Source: Streptomyces sp. NBC_00572 (lineage in GTDB: Bacteria > Actinomycetota > Actinomycetes > Streptomycetales > Streptomycetaceae). Taken from it: a DNA stretch of 64,000 nt. This document shows, piece by piece, positions 1 through 7,840 of the stretch. The notes below the pieces were generated by a model, which had not been told where the DNA came from, did not search any database, and saw nothing but the letters and a program-made list of their open reading frames with translations. The first letter of the stretch is position 1. Every line of letters starts with the position of its first letter. Location of the stretch: the NCBI RefSeq assembly GCF_026341815.1, contig NZ_JAPENX010000001.1:4960001-5024000 (forward strand). Reading direction: 5' to 3'. A program made the translations under genes and the position numbers.

Positions 1-1
1 C

Positions 2-499
2 GTCATGCGGCTCGACGGAGCCGAGAAGGCCGTGGCCGCCGGCGCGCGACTGCTCGCCGCCGCCCGTGCCGCGGGTGCCCCCGTCGTCCACGTCGTCAAC
101 GACGGCGGCGAGGGCACTCCGTACGACATCCGCGCCGAGATCGGCGCGATCAGCGACGAGGTCGCCCCGATCGAGGGCGAGAAGGTCGTCGTCAAGCAGT
201 TCCCCGACGCCTTCCACGCCACGGACCTCGAAGAGACCCTGAAGGACCTCGGCGTGAGCGGGGACCTGGTCATCGCCGGATTCATGACGCACATGTGCGT
301 CCTCTTCACCGCGCAGGGCGCCTTCAACCTCGGCTACCGCCCGACCGTGGTCGCCGAGGCCACCGCGACCCGGCCCCTGGAGTCCCCGGAGGGCACCGTC
401 CTCCCGTCGGAGGCGCTGCAGACCGCGAGCCTGACGACGGTCTCCGACCTGTTCGGCACCGTGGCGCGCACGGTCGAGGACCTCGTCGCCCAGGGGTGA
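2..499 (+). CDS. Isochorismatase-family cysteine hydrolase, 5' end missing
   Basis: Family members hydrolyse amides, nicotinamide or isochorismate-like vinyl ethers with an Asp-Lys-Cys triad. The frame is open from the first complete codon. The N-terminal strand that normally carries the catalytic Asp is absent, so the gene begins outside the window and the ATG at 5 is internal. What remains includes the probable catalytic Lys in KVVVKQFPDAF and the nucleophile context FMTHMCV (Cys codon 296-298), followed by the usual Gly-Tyr strand and a DA-type turn (VVAEATATR). The substrate cannot be told from sequence. About 210 bp without a gene separates it from the next ORF, so it is probably transcribed on its own or with unseen upstream genes. 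Confidence 0.85.
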   Translation, partial: VMRLDGAEKAVAAGARLLAAARAAGAPVVHVVNDGGEGTPYDIRAEIGAISDEVAPIEGEKVVVKQFPDAFHATDLEETLKDLGVSGDLVIAGFMTHMCVLFTAQGAFNLGYRPTVVAEATATRPLESPEGTVLPSEALQTASLTTVSDLFGTVARTVEDLVAQG

Positions 500-554
500 C
501 TCGCCGATCAGGCCGGGCTCGTCGACAAGACACCCCCTGAGGGCGGCACCGGGA

Positions 555-595
555 GTTCACCCCGACACCGGGAGTTCACCCGAGATGTACCGGAA
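555..595 (+). promoter_or_regulatory. PHO-box-like GTTCACC repeats
   Basis: GTTCACC occurs at 555-561 and 574-580, within a 16-bp direct repeat (547-562 and 566-581). Streptomyces PhoP binds direct repeat units of 11 nt whose first seven bases resemble GTTCACC. The unit at 574-584 is followed by a poor second unit at 585-595, and the two perfect cores are 19 bp apart, which does not fit the usual phasing. The site lies about 110 bp upstream of the YfhO-type gene. The better-phased copy at 3371-3392 makes this one more credible. Confidence 0.35.
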
Positions 596-707
596 CGGCG
601 CCTGATGATCGGTTACGGGTCGCCCGACTCGGCGGTAATGGCGGTCGGCCCGTGCCGCATCACCCGGGCGCTCCCGTTCCGTACGCCCCCTGCCCCCTGG
701 AGGACGT

Positions 708-3320
708 GTGCCCCCCGCCGCCGAGACCGTGCTCGACGAGGTCGACGGCGAGGAGGGGGCGGGCGGACCGGCGCATCCGGCCGGCTCCGTACGGCTACGC
801 CTGCGCTCCCCGGCCGTCGCCGGTCCGCTCTCCGCGGCCCTGCTCACCGCCGTACTGCTCTGCCTCGCCACCCTGCTCTCCCGCAGCTACCCCTTCGGGC
901 CGGTGACCAGGAACATCGTCGACCTCGGCCAGCAGTACCTGCCGTTCCACGCGTACTGGCGCGCGTTCCTCCTCGGCGAGACCCACGGAGACGCCTTCCT
1001 CAACTGGAACTCCGGCTTCGGCTCCAGCTTCCTCGGCGACATCGGCACCTATCTGAGCAGCCCCTTCGACCTGCTTGTCGTGCTCTTCCCGGCGGACCGC
1101 GTCGAACTCGCCCTGTACGTCGTCACCGCCGTCAAGATCACCGCGGCCGGGGCGGCGATGGCGCTGCTACTCCTGCGGACGCGCCCCGGCCCCTGGCCGG
1201 TCGCCGCCGTGCTCGGCAGCGCGTACGCCCTCTGCGGCTGGACGTTCGACTTCGGCGCCACCGTCCCGATGTGGCTCGACGGGCTCGTCGCCTTCCCGCT
1301 GCTCTGCCTGGTCGGCGAGTGGGCCCGCACCGCGCGCCGCCCCGTCCTCGGCCCGCTCGTCGTCGCCCTGGCCTGGACCGCCAACTTCTACACCGCGTAC
1401 ATGGCGACGATCGGCGCCGCCGTCGTCCTCCTGGTACGGCTCCTCACCGCCGAGGAGTCGGCGAGCGCCCGGCAGCGCCTCGCCGGCGCGCTGCGCGCCG
1501 CCCGGGGCGTGCTCATCGGCATCGGCCTCGCCGCGCCGCTCGTCGTGGTCGTGTTCCTCGGCACCAAGGCCGCCGATCCCACCCCCGAGACCACCTTCGC
1601 GCCCGCCGCCTGGGCGGACGTCCTCGCCCGGTTCCTGCCGGCCACCGCGAGCCTGTCGAGCCCCGCCCTCTTCATCGGTACGCCCGCCCTCGCGCTCGCC
1701 CTCACCCTGCCCTTCAACCGGGCCGTCGCCCCGCGCGTCCGGGCCGGCTGGTCGGCCGCGGTCGTCCTGGTGACGCTCTCCCTCCAGTGGGAGCCGACCC
1801 ATCTCCTCTGGCACGCGGGCGCCTCGCCCAACGGCGGCCCGTACCGTCAGACCTTCGTCCTGTGCGGGCTGTTGATCGCCGCCGCCTGGTTCTCGACCGC
1901 CCGGGGCGTGCCGCGCCCCACCGCGCTCCTCGCGGGCGGCGCGCTGCTCGGGATCCTGGCGTGGGCGGCCCGGGGGAGCATCGACATCGACCGGTGGACC
2001 TACCCGGCCTTCGGCGTGGCAGCGGCCCTGGCGGTCGCCGCCACGCTCGTGGCCCTCCTGGACAACCACCGGAACACCGCGCGCGTACGGCCCGATTCCG
2101 ATACGGCGCGCGTACCGACCGTGTCCCGCACCGCGCGCGTACTCCCCGTTCTCGCCGTCGTCCTGCTCGTCGCCGCGCAGGCAGGCGAGGCCGTCGTGAC
2201 CGGGAAGCGGATCGAGGAACAGCGGCGCGAGGAGGTCGCCTGGTCCCCCCGCGTCGGCCCCTGGCACACCGCCGTGGCCGACGAGGTGGCCCGCGCGGAC
2301 GCCTGGCCCCGGCACCGTACGGACCCCGGCGAGGTCCCCGGCGGCAACGACGCCCTGATCGTCGGCGGACAGGGGGCCGACTACTACAGCAGCCTCACCG
2401 CCGAGGTGACCTCCCGCACCCTCGCCTCCCTGGGCTTCGGTTACTACGCCAAGGGCCGCCACCCGGTCACCCTCGACAACCCGGTGACCGACGCCCTCTT
2501 CTCCATCGGCACCCGGATCCGCTCACAACCCGCCGAGCCGGTACGGCAGGACGCGCTGCCCCGCGCCTCGGTCTCCGCCGCCACCACGCCCGTACCCCCG
2601 CTGGTCACCGTCCGTCCGGCGAAGCGGCCGGCCACCCACCCCGGGGACTCCGCGTTCGCCGTGCAGGAACGCCTGCTCGGCGCCGAGGTGTACGAGCTGC
2701 CGGCCGTCACCCGCGACGGACGGACCGTCACCGCCCGCTGCCCGGCGGGCTCCCAGGTCTGGTTCTGGGCCCCCGAGTACCGCGGCGGGGCGACCCTCGC
2801 GGGGGAGCCGGGCGTGGAATTCGAGGGCAAGCCGCCCGCCGTCCGGGCTCCCATGCGGGCCCTCGGCACCGCGCCCGCGTCCGGTGACGTACGGATCGGG
2901 CTGAGCCCCGAGGGCACGGCGCGGCTGCCCCGTCAGCCGGTGGGCTGCCTCGTCCGGGCCGAGCTCGACTCCGCCGTACGGCGGTTGATCGCCACCGGAG
3001 CCACCGAGGTGCGGGCCACCGGACACACCGTCACGGCCGAACTGCCGCCGGGCAGCACGGGGACCGCCGTGCTCGCCGCGCCCCGCATCTCCGGCTGGCG
3101 CTGTGCCGCCGGTGGCGCGGAGCTCCGTCCCGCACGCGCCTACGAGGGTCTCGTCGCCGTCCCGCTCGACGGACGGGCGAACACGGTCACGTGCTCCTTC
3201 CGTCCCCCGGGTCTCAAGCTCGGCGGCGCCGTCGGCCTGGCCGCGCTACTCGCCCTGGTCGCGACGGGGGTCCTGAGTCGGCGCGGAGGGGGAATCCCGC
3301 GCCGACGGGCCGACCGGTGA
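708..3320 (+). CDS. YfhO-family polytopic membrane protein
   Basis: An 870-residue protein with many hydrophobic segments across the first half (first around residues 44-65), a large extracytoplasmic region in the second half, and one last hydrophobic helix just before a basic tail (ARRGG/RRRADR type). This layout and the early motif PVTRNIVDLGQQYLPFH match YfhO-family proteins, which have a GT-C-like fold and take part in glycosylating cell-envelope polymers in Bacillus and Listeria. The GTG start at 708 is chosen because TGGAGG lies just upstream at 698-703. The two glycan genes downstream and the PHO-box-like repeats upstream suggest a role in surface polysaccharide or teichoic-acid decoration. 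The donor and acceptor are unknown. Confidence 0.8.
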   Translation: MPPAAETVLDEVDGEEGAGGPAHPAGSVRLRLRSPAVAGPLSAALLTAVLLCLATLLSRSYPFGPVTRNIVDLGQQYLPFHAYWRAFLLGETHGDAFLNWNSGFGSSFLGDIGTYLSSPFDLLVVLFPADRVELALYVVTAVKITAAGAAMALLLLRTRPGPWPVAAVLGSAYALCGWTFDFGATVPMWLDGLVAFPLLCLVGEWARTARRPVLGPLVVALAWTANFYTAYMATIGAAVVLLVRLLTAEESASARQRLAGALRAARGVLIGIGLAAPLVVVVFLGTKAADPTPETTFAPAAWADVLARFLPATASLSSPALFIGTPALALALTLPFNRAVAPRVRAGWSAAVVLVTLSLQWEPTHLLWHAGASPNGGPYRQTFVLCGLLIAAAWFSTARGVPRPTALLAGGALLGILAWAARGSIDIDRWTYPAFGVAAALAVAATLVALLDNHRNTARVRPDSDTARVPTVSRTARVLPVLAVVLLVAAQAGEAVVTGKRIEEQRREEVAWSPRVGPWHTAVADEVARADAWPRHRTDPGEVPGGNDALIVGGQGADYYSSLTAEVTSRTLASLGFGYYAKGRHPVTLDNPVTDALFSIGTRIRSQPAEPVRQDALPRASVSAATTPVPPLVTVRPAKRPATHPGDSAFAVQERLLGAEVYELPAVTRDGRTVTARCPAGSQVWFWAPEYRGGATLAGEPGVEFEGKPPAVRAPMRALGTAPASGDVRIGLSPEGTARLPRQPVGCLVRAELDSAVRRLIATGATEVRATGHTVTAELPPGSTGTAVLAAPRISGWRCAAGGAELRPARAYEGLVAVPLDGRANTVTCSFRPPGLKLGGAVGLAALLALVATGVLSRRGGGIPRRRADR

Positions 3321-3370
3321 GCCGACCGGTGAGGCCGCTTCCGCGTGGCTTTCCGCGGGGGACGGCAAGA

Positions 3371-3392
3371 GTTCACCCGGAGTGCACCTGTG
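3371..3392 (+). promoter_or_regulatory. Candidate PHO box (two 11-nt units)
   Basis: Two contiguous 11-nt units, GTTCACCCGGA (3371-3381) and GTGCACCTGTG (3382-3392), match the GTTCACC-plus-four architecture of Streptomyces PhoP sites. They sit about 80 bp before the glycosyltransferase start and so near a plausible -35 region. Control of the GT2/polysialyltransferase pair by phosphate limitation is an inference. Confidence 0.45.
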
Positions 3393-3473
3393 GATCGTTC
3401 GCCCGGAAAAGTGGAGCGTTACCGTACCCGCCGTAGCGGCGTTTAATTGTTCGATTCAGTATGGGGATTCCGA

Positions 3474-4439
3474 GTGCCGAAACTGTCCGTCGTCGTACCG
3501 TTCCACAATGTCGGGGCCTATGCGCCCGACACCCTGCGCAGTCTTGCGAACAACGCGGATCCGGAATTCGAGTTCCTGCTGATCGACGACTGCTCGATGG
3601 ACGACACCCCGGAAATCCTCGACCGCTGGCGCGACCGACTCCCGAACGCCACCGTCATCCGGCACGAGACGAACAGCGGTGTCGCCCAGGCGCGGAACAC
3701 CGGAATCGACGCTGCTCGCGGGGACTACATCACCTTCCTCGACGGCGACGACTGGTACGCGCCCGGCCACCTCAGCGCCACCGTGGCCGGAATCGACCGT
3801 CTGGGCTGCGATTTCGCCCGTACCGACCACGTCCTCTCGGAGGGCCGGAAGCGGAACATCCGATACGCCCCGGCCAAGCGCCGTGACACGGTGATGGACC
3901 CCCGCGACGGAATCTCGCCCGCCAGCATGGTGACGATGGTGGACTATCCGTTCGTCCCCTTCGGCATTTACAGCTCCCGGCTCTTCGAGAACGGCGCCTC
4001 GCGTTTCGAGACCTCCCTGAGAACGGCCGAGGACCGCCTCTGGGTCTGGCGGCTCCATCTCAAGGCGCGCACATTCGCGGCGCTTTCCCTGCACGGTGTC
4101 TTCTACCGGCGAGGCGTCACCACCTCGCTCACCCAGATCACCGACAACCGGCAGCTGGACTTCATTGCGTCGTACGACACCCTGCTCGACGACGTCTCCC
4201 GGGACGCGGAGGCGGACCGATTCCTCCCGAAGGCCGTCCGCACCTACTGCGCGATGATCGCCTTCCACATGGGCAAGGTCGGCACGTACGAGCCCGCCGT
4301 CGCCGAGCGGCTCCGCGCCGACGTCCGCGACGCCCTGCACCGCATGCCGCAGCAGGTCCTCGAAGAGACCCTGGCCACCATGGACACCCCCCGCAGCACC
4401 CTCCTCCGGAGCCTGCGCGACACCGTAAGGACCGCCTGA
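3474..4439 (+). CDS. Family 2 glycosyltransferase
   Basis: A GT-A fold glycosyltransferase of about 321 residues. The start is the GTG at 3474 (VPKLSVVVPFHN), with GGGGA at 3463-3467; an in-frame TTG at 3447 lacks a ribosome site. Visible motifs are SVVVPFHNVGAY (first strand), LLIDDCSMDDTP (nucleotide binding), NSGVAQARNTGIDAARG, and FLDGDDW (the metal-binding DxD region), followed by a TAEDRLW segment typical of the catalytic-base region. No membrane segment is evident, so it is probably cytoplasmic. The next gene starts 3 nt after the stop, and that product belongs to a family that builds or extends acidic glycans. The pair probably makes a teichoic-acid-like or sialic-acid-like surface polymer. 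The sugar specificity is not readable. Confidence 0.88.
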   Translation: MPKLSVVVPFHNVGAYAPDTLRSLANNADPEFEFLLIDDCSMDDTPEILDRWRDRLPNATVIRHETNSGVAQARNTGIDAARGDYITFLDGDDWYAPGHLSATVAGIDRLGCDFARTDHVLSEGRKRNIRYAPAKRRDTVMDPRDGISPASMVTMVDYPFVPFGIYSSRLFENGASRFETSLRTAEDRLWVWRLHLKARTFAALSLHGVFYRRGVTTSLTQITDNRQLDFIASYDTLLDDVSRDAEADRFLPKAVRTYCAMIAFHMGKVGTYEPAVAERLRADVRDALHRMPQQVLEETLATMDTPRSTLLRSLRDTVRTA

Positions 4440-4442
4440 CCC

Positions 4443-5867
4443 ATGGCCCCCGCCCCCGACAAGGCACCGGCGCCCGACGAAGCACCGGCACCCGACAAGG
4501 CACCGGCGCCCGCCCCGGCCGACGACGGCCGACCGGTCCAGATCTTCCAGGTGTCCACCCTGTACGGCGCCGCCACCCTCGCGGCCTCGCTGGACGCCGG
4601 CCAGTTCGGCCCCCGCGCGGACGCCCGCAGGCTCCTGCTGATCTCGCGGAACGCCGAGATTCCGGAGACCGCGCTCCGCCTGGAGACGATGACCGGCTAC
4701 GAGCGGCTCGCCGCCCGCTTCGACGGCGTCCTCGACTGGAACGAGACGATCCACCCGTACCACCCCGCCACCTGGGCCCCCCGCCCCGAGGAGGCCCCGC
4801 TCTGGCAGCGCGTCCTGCGCACAGCGTGGGACCTCGGCAGCGTCCCGGTGGAGCTGATCGTCGAATCCATCCAGGTCAACCCCGCCAAGGCACTGGCCGG
4901 CACCTTCCCCGAGAGCTCCCTCCACGTCTACGCCGACGGCCTCATGAGCTACGGCCCGACCCGCAACGACCTCGCCCAGTCGATCGCCTGCCGCATCCGG
5001 CGGGTCCTCCACCTCGACCTGGTGCCGGGCCTGCGCCCCCTCCTCCTCAGCGAGTACGGGGTGGAGCCCGAGCTGGTGCCCGACGACGCCTTCCGCGCGG
5101 TCCTCGCCGAGATCGCCGAGGAGGCGGCCGACGACCCGGACATCACCCGGGTGGCCGCCGCCGAACCGACGGCCCTGCTGCTCGGCCAGTACCTCGCCGC
5201 CCTCAACCTCCTCACCGCCGAGGAGGAGGAAGAGCTGCACGTACGGATGCTGCGCGGGGCGTCGGCTGCCGGACACCGCTCGGTGGTCTTCAAACCGCAC
5301 CCGACCGCGCCCGCCAGCTACTCCACGGCCCTCCGGGAGGAGGCGGAGCGGACCGGCGTACGGCTCACCGTCCTCGACGGACCGCTCCTCGCCGAGACCT
5401 TCTACGAGCGCTGCCGGCCCCGGCTCGTCATCGGCTGCTTCTCGACCGCGATGTTCACCGCCGCCGTCTACTACGGCATCCCCGTCGCGCGCGTGGGCAC
5501 CGCCGAGGTCCTCGAACGGCTCACCCCCTTCGAGAACAGCAACCGGATCCCGCTCACCGTCGTCGACCACCTGATCGCGGACCTGGAGCAGGGCGAGGAG
5601 CCCGCGGTCCCCGGAGCGGCCCCGGACTCGCTCACCCCGCTCGTCCGCGCCGTCGGCTACTGCATGCGGCACAAGAGCCACCCGGGGATGCGGGAGGAGA
5701 CCACCGGCTACCTGGCAGCGCACCACGCGGACCCCGGCATCGCGCACCACTTCGACACCGACCGGCTGACCCAGCTCGGCCTGCCGGGCGGCACGGAGTC
5801 ACCGGCGCGCGGCGGCACCACGCCGTCCCGGCTCCGCAGGGGTCTCGTACGGTCCCGCCGGGGCTGA
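4443..5867 (+). CDS. Alpha-2,8-polysialyltransferase-family protein
   Basis: The 474-residue product opens with a low-complexity stretch built from APAPDK/APAPDE repeats (residues 2-26). It then has the conserved opening QIFQVSTLYGAATLAASLDAG seen in actinobacterial proteins assigned to the bacterial polysialyltransferase (PolyST) family. Further conserved stretches are DWNETIHPYHP, HVYADGLMSYGP, and a C-terminal half with FKPHPTAP and a conserved Ser/Cys turn (IGCFSTAMFTAAVYYG), which resembles the CMP-sugar site of GT-B sialyltransferases. It is co-transcribed with the GT2 gene (3-nt gap). True polysialic acid synthesis in this organism is unproven; the enzyme may act on another nonulosonic acid or a teichoic polymer. 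Assignment to the family is firm and the reaction is inferred. Confidence 0.8.
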   Translation: MAPAPDKAPAPDEAPAPDKAPAPAPADDGRPVQIFQVSTLYGAATLAASLDAGQFGPRADARRLLLISRNAEIPETALRLETMTGYERLAARFDGVLDWNETIHPYHPATWAPRPEEAPLWQRVLRTAWDLGSVPVELIVESIQVNPAKALAGTFPESSLHVYADGLMSYGPTRNDLAQSIACRIRRVLHLDLVPGLRPLLLSEYGVEPELVPDDAFRAVLAEIAEEAADDPDITRVAAAEPTALLLGQYLAALNLLTAEEEEELHVRMLRGASAAGHRSVVFKPHPTAPASYSTALREEAERTGVRLTVLDGPLLAETFYERCRPRLVIGCFSTAMFTAAVYYGIPVARVGTAEVLERLTPFENSNRIPLTVVDHLIADLEQGEEPAVPGAAPDSLTPLVRAVGYCMRHKSHPGMREETTGYLAAHHADPGIAHHFDTDRLTQLGLPGGTESPARGGTTPSRLRRGLVRSRRG

Positions 5868-5885
5868 TCCGGCCCCACCACGGAC

Positions 5886-5925
5886 GGGGCCCGCCGCGCC
5901 GATCGTCTCGGCGGAGGCCCGCCCC
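5886..5925. terminator. Weak hairpin between convergent genes
   Basis: CCGCCG (5891-5896) pairs with CGGCGG (5909-5914), extended by GGGC/GCCC with a small bulge. It lies in the 116-bp gap between the convergent polysialyltransferase-family and VOC genes. No U-tract is present, which is common in Streptomyces. Confidence 0.35.
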
Positions 5926-5983
5926 ATCAGCCGTGCGGGTGGGAGCCCGCCACGTCAGCCATCCCGACGGCGGCTCCTCCGGG

Positions 5984-6757
5984 TCACGGGGCGGGGGACC
6001 TGACGAGAGTGAACACCGCGCCCTCCGGGTCCGCCACCACGGCGAGCCGCCCCGCCGTGGCATCGCGCGGCGGGCGGAGCACACGGCCGCCGAGCTGCAG
6101 GACGAGCCGGGCGGCCGCGTCCGTGTCGGCGACCTCGAAGTACGTCATCCAGTGCGGGCCCCGGTCCCGGGGCAGCGCGTTGCCGACGCCGTGCAGCGAG
6201 GCCACCGGCAGCCCGTCCACATGGAGCGTGGCGTAGTCGTGGTCGGCGGACACGACCGGTTCCACCTCGTAGCCGAAGACCGTCCGGTAGAACTTGCCGA
6301 CCGAGGACGTCTCGTAGGTGAGGAGCTCGTTCCACACGGGCGTCCCGGGCGGTCCCGCCGTCGCGGTGCCGTGGTGCGCCTCCGCCTGCCAGATGCCGAA
6401 GACCGCGCCCACCGGGTCGGAGCAGACGGCCATCCGGCCGGCCTCGCCCGCGTCCAGCGGGCCCACGGCCACGGTGCCGCCGCAACAGCGGATGCTCTCG
6501 GCGGTCTCGTCGGCGTCCCCGGTGGCCAGATAGGGGGTCCAGGCGATCGGCAGATGCCGGTCGGGCGGCAGCTGGCCGACGCCGGCCACCTCCTTGCCGT
6601 CGAGCAGTGCGCGCAGGTACGGGCCGAGCTGCTGTGGACCGGGTTCGAACTCCCAGTCGAAGAGCGCGTTGTAGAACTCCTGCGTCGCGTCAAGCCCGTG
6701 CACCATCAAGCTCACCCAACAGGGTGTGCCGGGTGTGCGCCGAGTCGCCTCGGTCAT
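5984..6757 (-). CDS. Two-domain VOC-family protein (glyoxalase/bleomycin-resistance fold)
   Basis: A 257-residue protein with two vicinal-oxygen-chelate modules, about residues 10-120 and 135-257. Each begins with a strand and amphipathic helix (SLMVHGLDATQEFYNALFDWEFE; NELLTYETSSVGKFYRTVFGYEVE) and ends with an acidic residue in a DPVGAVFGIW or DPEGAVFTLV strand. The family covers metal-dependent lyases, dioxygenases and drug-binding proteins, and the residues here do not single one out. The start is the ATG at 6755-6757, preceded by GGAGAG on the minus strand; a longer open frame upstream is an extension without coding support. It is convergent with the polysialyltransferase gene and divergent from the sulfurtransferase gene. 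Confidence 0.82.
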   Translation of the reverse strand: MTEATRRTPGTPCWVSLMVHGLDATQEFYNALFDWEFEPGPQQLGPYLRALLDGKEVAGVGQLPPDRHLPIAWTPYLATGDADETAESIRCCGGTVAVGPLDAGEAGRMAVCSDPVGAVFGIWQAEAHHGTATAGPPGTPVWNELLTYETSSVGKFYRTVFGYEVEPVVSADHDYATLHVDGLPVASLHGVGNALPRDRGPHWMTYFEVADTDAAARLVLQLGGRVLRPPRDATAGRLAVVADPEGAVFTLVRSPAP

Positions 6758-6928
6758 CGTGACTCTCTCCTCGGACCATCGTCGTGGCCGTACCCCCTCC
6801 GATGGTGTCACCGACGGGGCCGCGGCGCGCCTCGGTCGCACCAAAGAGTGACGCGATCCCGCAGGGGTGACGCGGGAGGGCGCCGGGTTCGTCCCCCGCG
6901 GCCGTGCGGCTGCGCGAGGATGGCACCC

Positions 6929-7756
6929 ATGAAGCCCATCATCGCCGTAAGCGAACTGCTGAGCGAGTCGGCCGGGGCCCGGCCGCCGGTCCTCCTGGAC
7001 GTCCGCTGGACGCTGGGCGGCCCGCCCGGACGGCCCGCGTACGAGGCCGGACACCTCCCCGGCGCGGTCTACGTCGACCTGGACGCGGAACTCGCGGGCC
7101 CGCCCGGCAGCGGCGGACGCCACCCGCTGCCCGACCCGGAGGCCTTCGGGGCCGTGATGCGCCGCGCGGGCGTCTCGGCGGACACCCCGGTCGTCGTCTA
7201 CGACGGCGGCCTCGGCTGGGGCGCGGCCCGCGCCTGGTGGCTGCTCCGCTGGGCCGGCCACCCGGACGTCCGCGTCCTGGACGGCGGTCTCGCCGCCTGG
7301 ACGGGGGAGCTGACCGAGAAGGCCCCCACGCCGGAGCCGGGCGACTTCCGGCCGGAGCCGGGTGCGCTCGGGCTGCTCGACGCCGACGCGGCGGCGGCGT
7401 TCGCCGACTCGGGGCTGCTCCTGGACGCGCGGGCGGCCGAGCGCTACCGCGGGGACGTGGAGCCGATCGACCGGGTCGGCGGGCACATCCCGGGCGCGGT
7501 CTCGGCGCCGACGACCGAGAACGTGGACGCGGAGGGGCGTTTCCTGGCGGCCGACACCTTGCGGGACCGTTTCACCACTCTCGGCGCCGCCGAGGGGACC
7601 CCGGTCGCGGTCTACTGCGGCTCGGGTGTCTCCGGAGCCCACGAGGTCCTGGCCCTGGAGATCGCCGGCATCCCGGCCGCGCTCTACGCGGGCTCGTGGT
7701 CGGAGTGGTCCGCCGACCCCGACCGTCCGGTGGCCACGGGCCCGGACCCGCGGTAG
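6929..7756 (+). CDS. Thiosulfate/3-mercaptopyruvate sulfurtransferase (two rhodanese domains)
   Basis: The product is 275 residues, the normal size for tandem-rhodanese sulfurtransferases that move sulfane sulfur from thiosulfate or 3-mercaptopyruvate to a thiol or cyanide acceptor. The inactive N-terminal domain has LLDVRWTLGG and the HLPGAVYVDLD turn. The catalytic C-terminal domain has LLDARAAERYRGDVEPIDRVGGHIPGA and the active-site loop YCGSGVSG with Cys230. CGSGVSG is closer to mercaptopyruvate enzymes (CGSGVTA type) than to thiosulfate enzymes. The start at 6929 has GAGGA eight bases upstream; an in-frame ATG at 6920 is the alternative. A strong hairpin follows the stop. Confidence 0.9.
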   Translation: MKPIIAVSELLSESAGARPPVLLDVRWTLGGPPGRPAYEAGHLPGAVYVDLDAELAGPPGSGGRHPLPDPEAFGAVMRRAGVSADTPVVVYDGGLGWGAARAWWLLRWAGHPDVRVLDGGLAAWTGELTEKAPTPEPGDFRPEPGALGLLDADAAAAFADSGLLLDARAAERYRGDVEPIDRVGGHIPGAVSAPTTENVDAEGRFLAADTLRDRFTTLGAAEGTPVAVYCGSGVSGAHEVLALEIAGIPAALYAGSWSEWSADPDRPVATGPDPR

Positions 7757-7771
7757 TCCCTCGCACGGAGA

Positions 7772-7798
7772 GGGCCCGCGCCGATCCGGCGCGGGCCC
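7772..7798. terminator. Perfect 12-bp hairpin terminator
   Basis: Bases 7772-7783 pair perfectly with 7787-7798 around a 3-nt loop, followed by TT. It lies between the convergent sulfurtransferase and sepH genes and could serve both strands. Confidence 0.8.
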
Positions 7799-7840
7799 TT
7801 CCCGTACGGCTCACGGACCTTTCCCGTACACCTACGGGCG

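Noticed and set aside
605..2887. Plus-strand open frame of 760 codons overlapping the YfhO-type gene
   Set aside because: It is Arg/Pro-rich with no domain, a frame-shifted shadow of the real gene.
3456..5750. Minus-strand open frame of about 760 codons opposite the glycan genes
   Set aside because: Composition is that of an antisense shadow and the plus strand has firm family matches.
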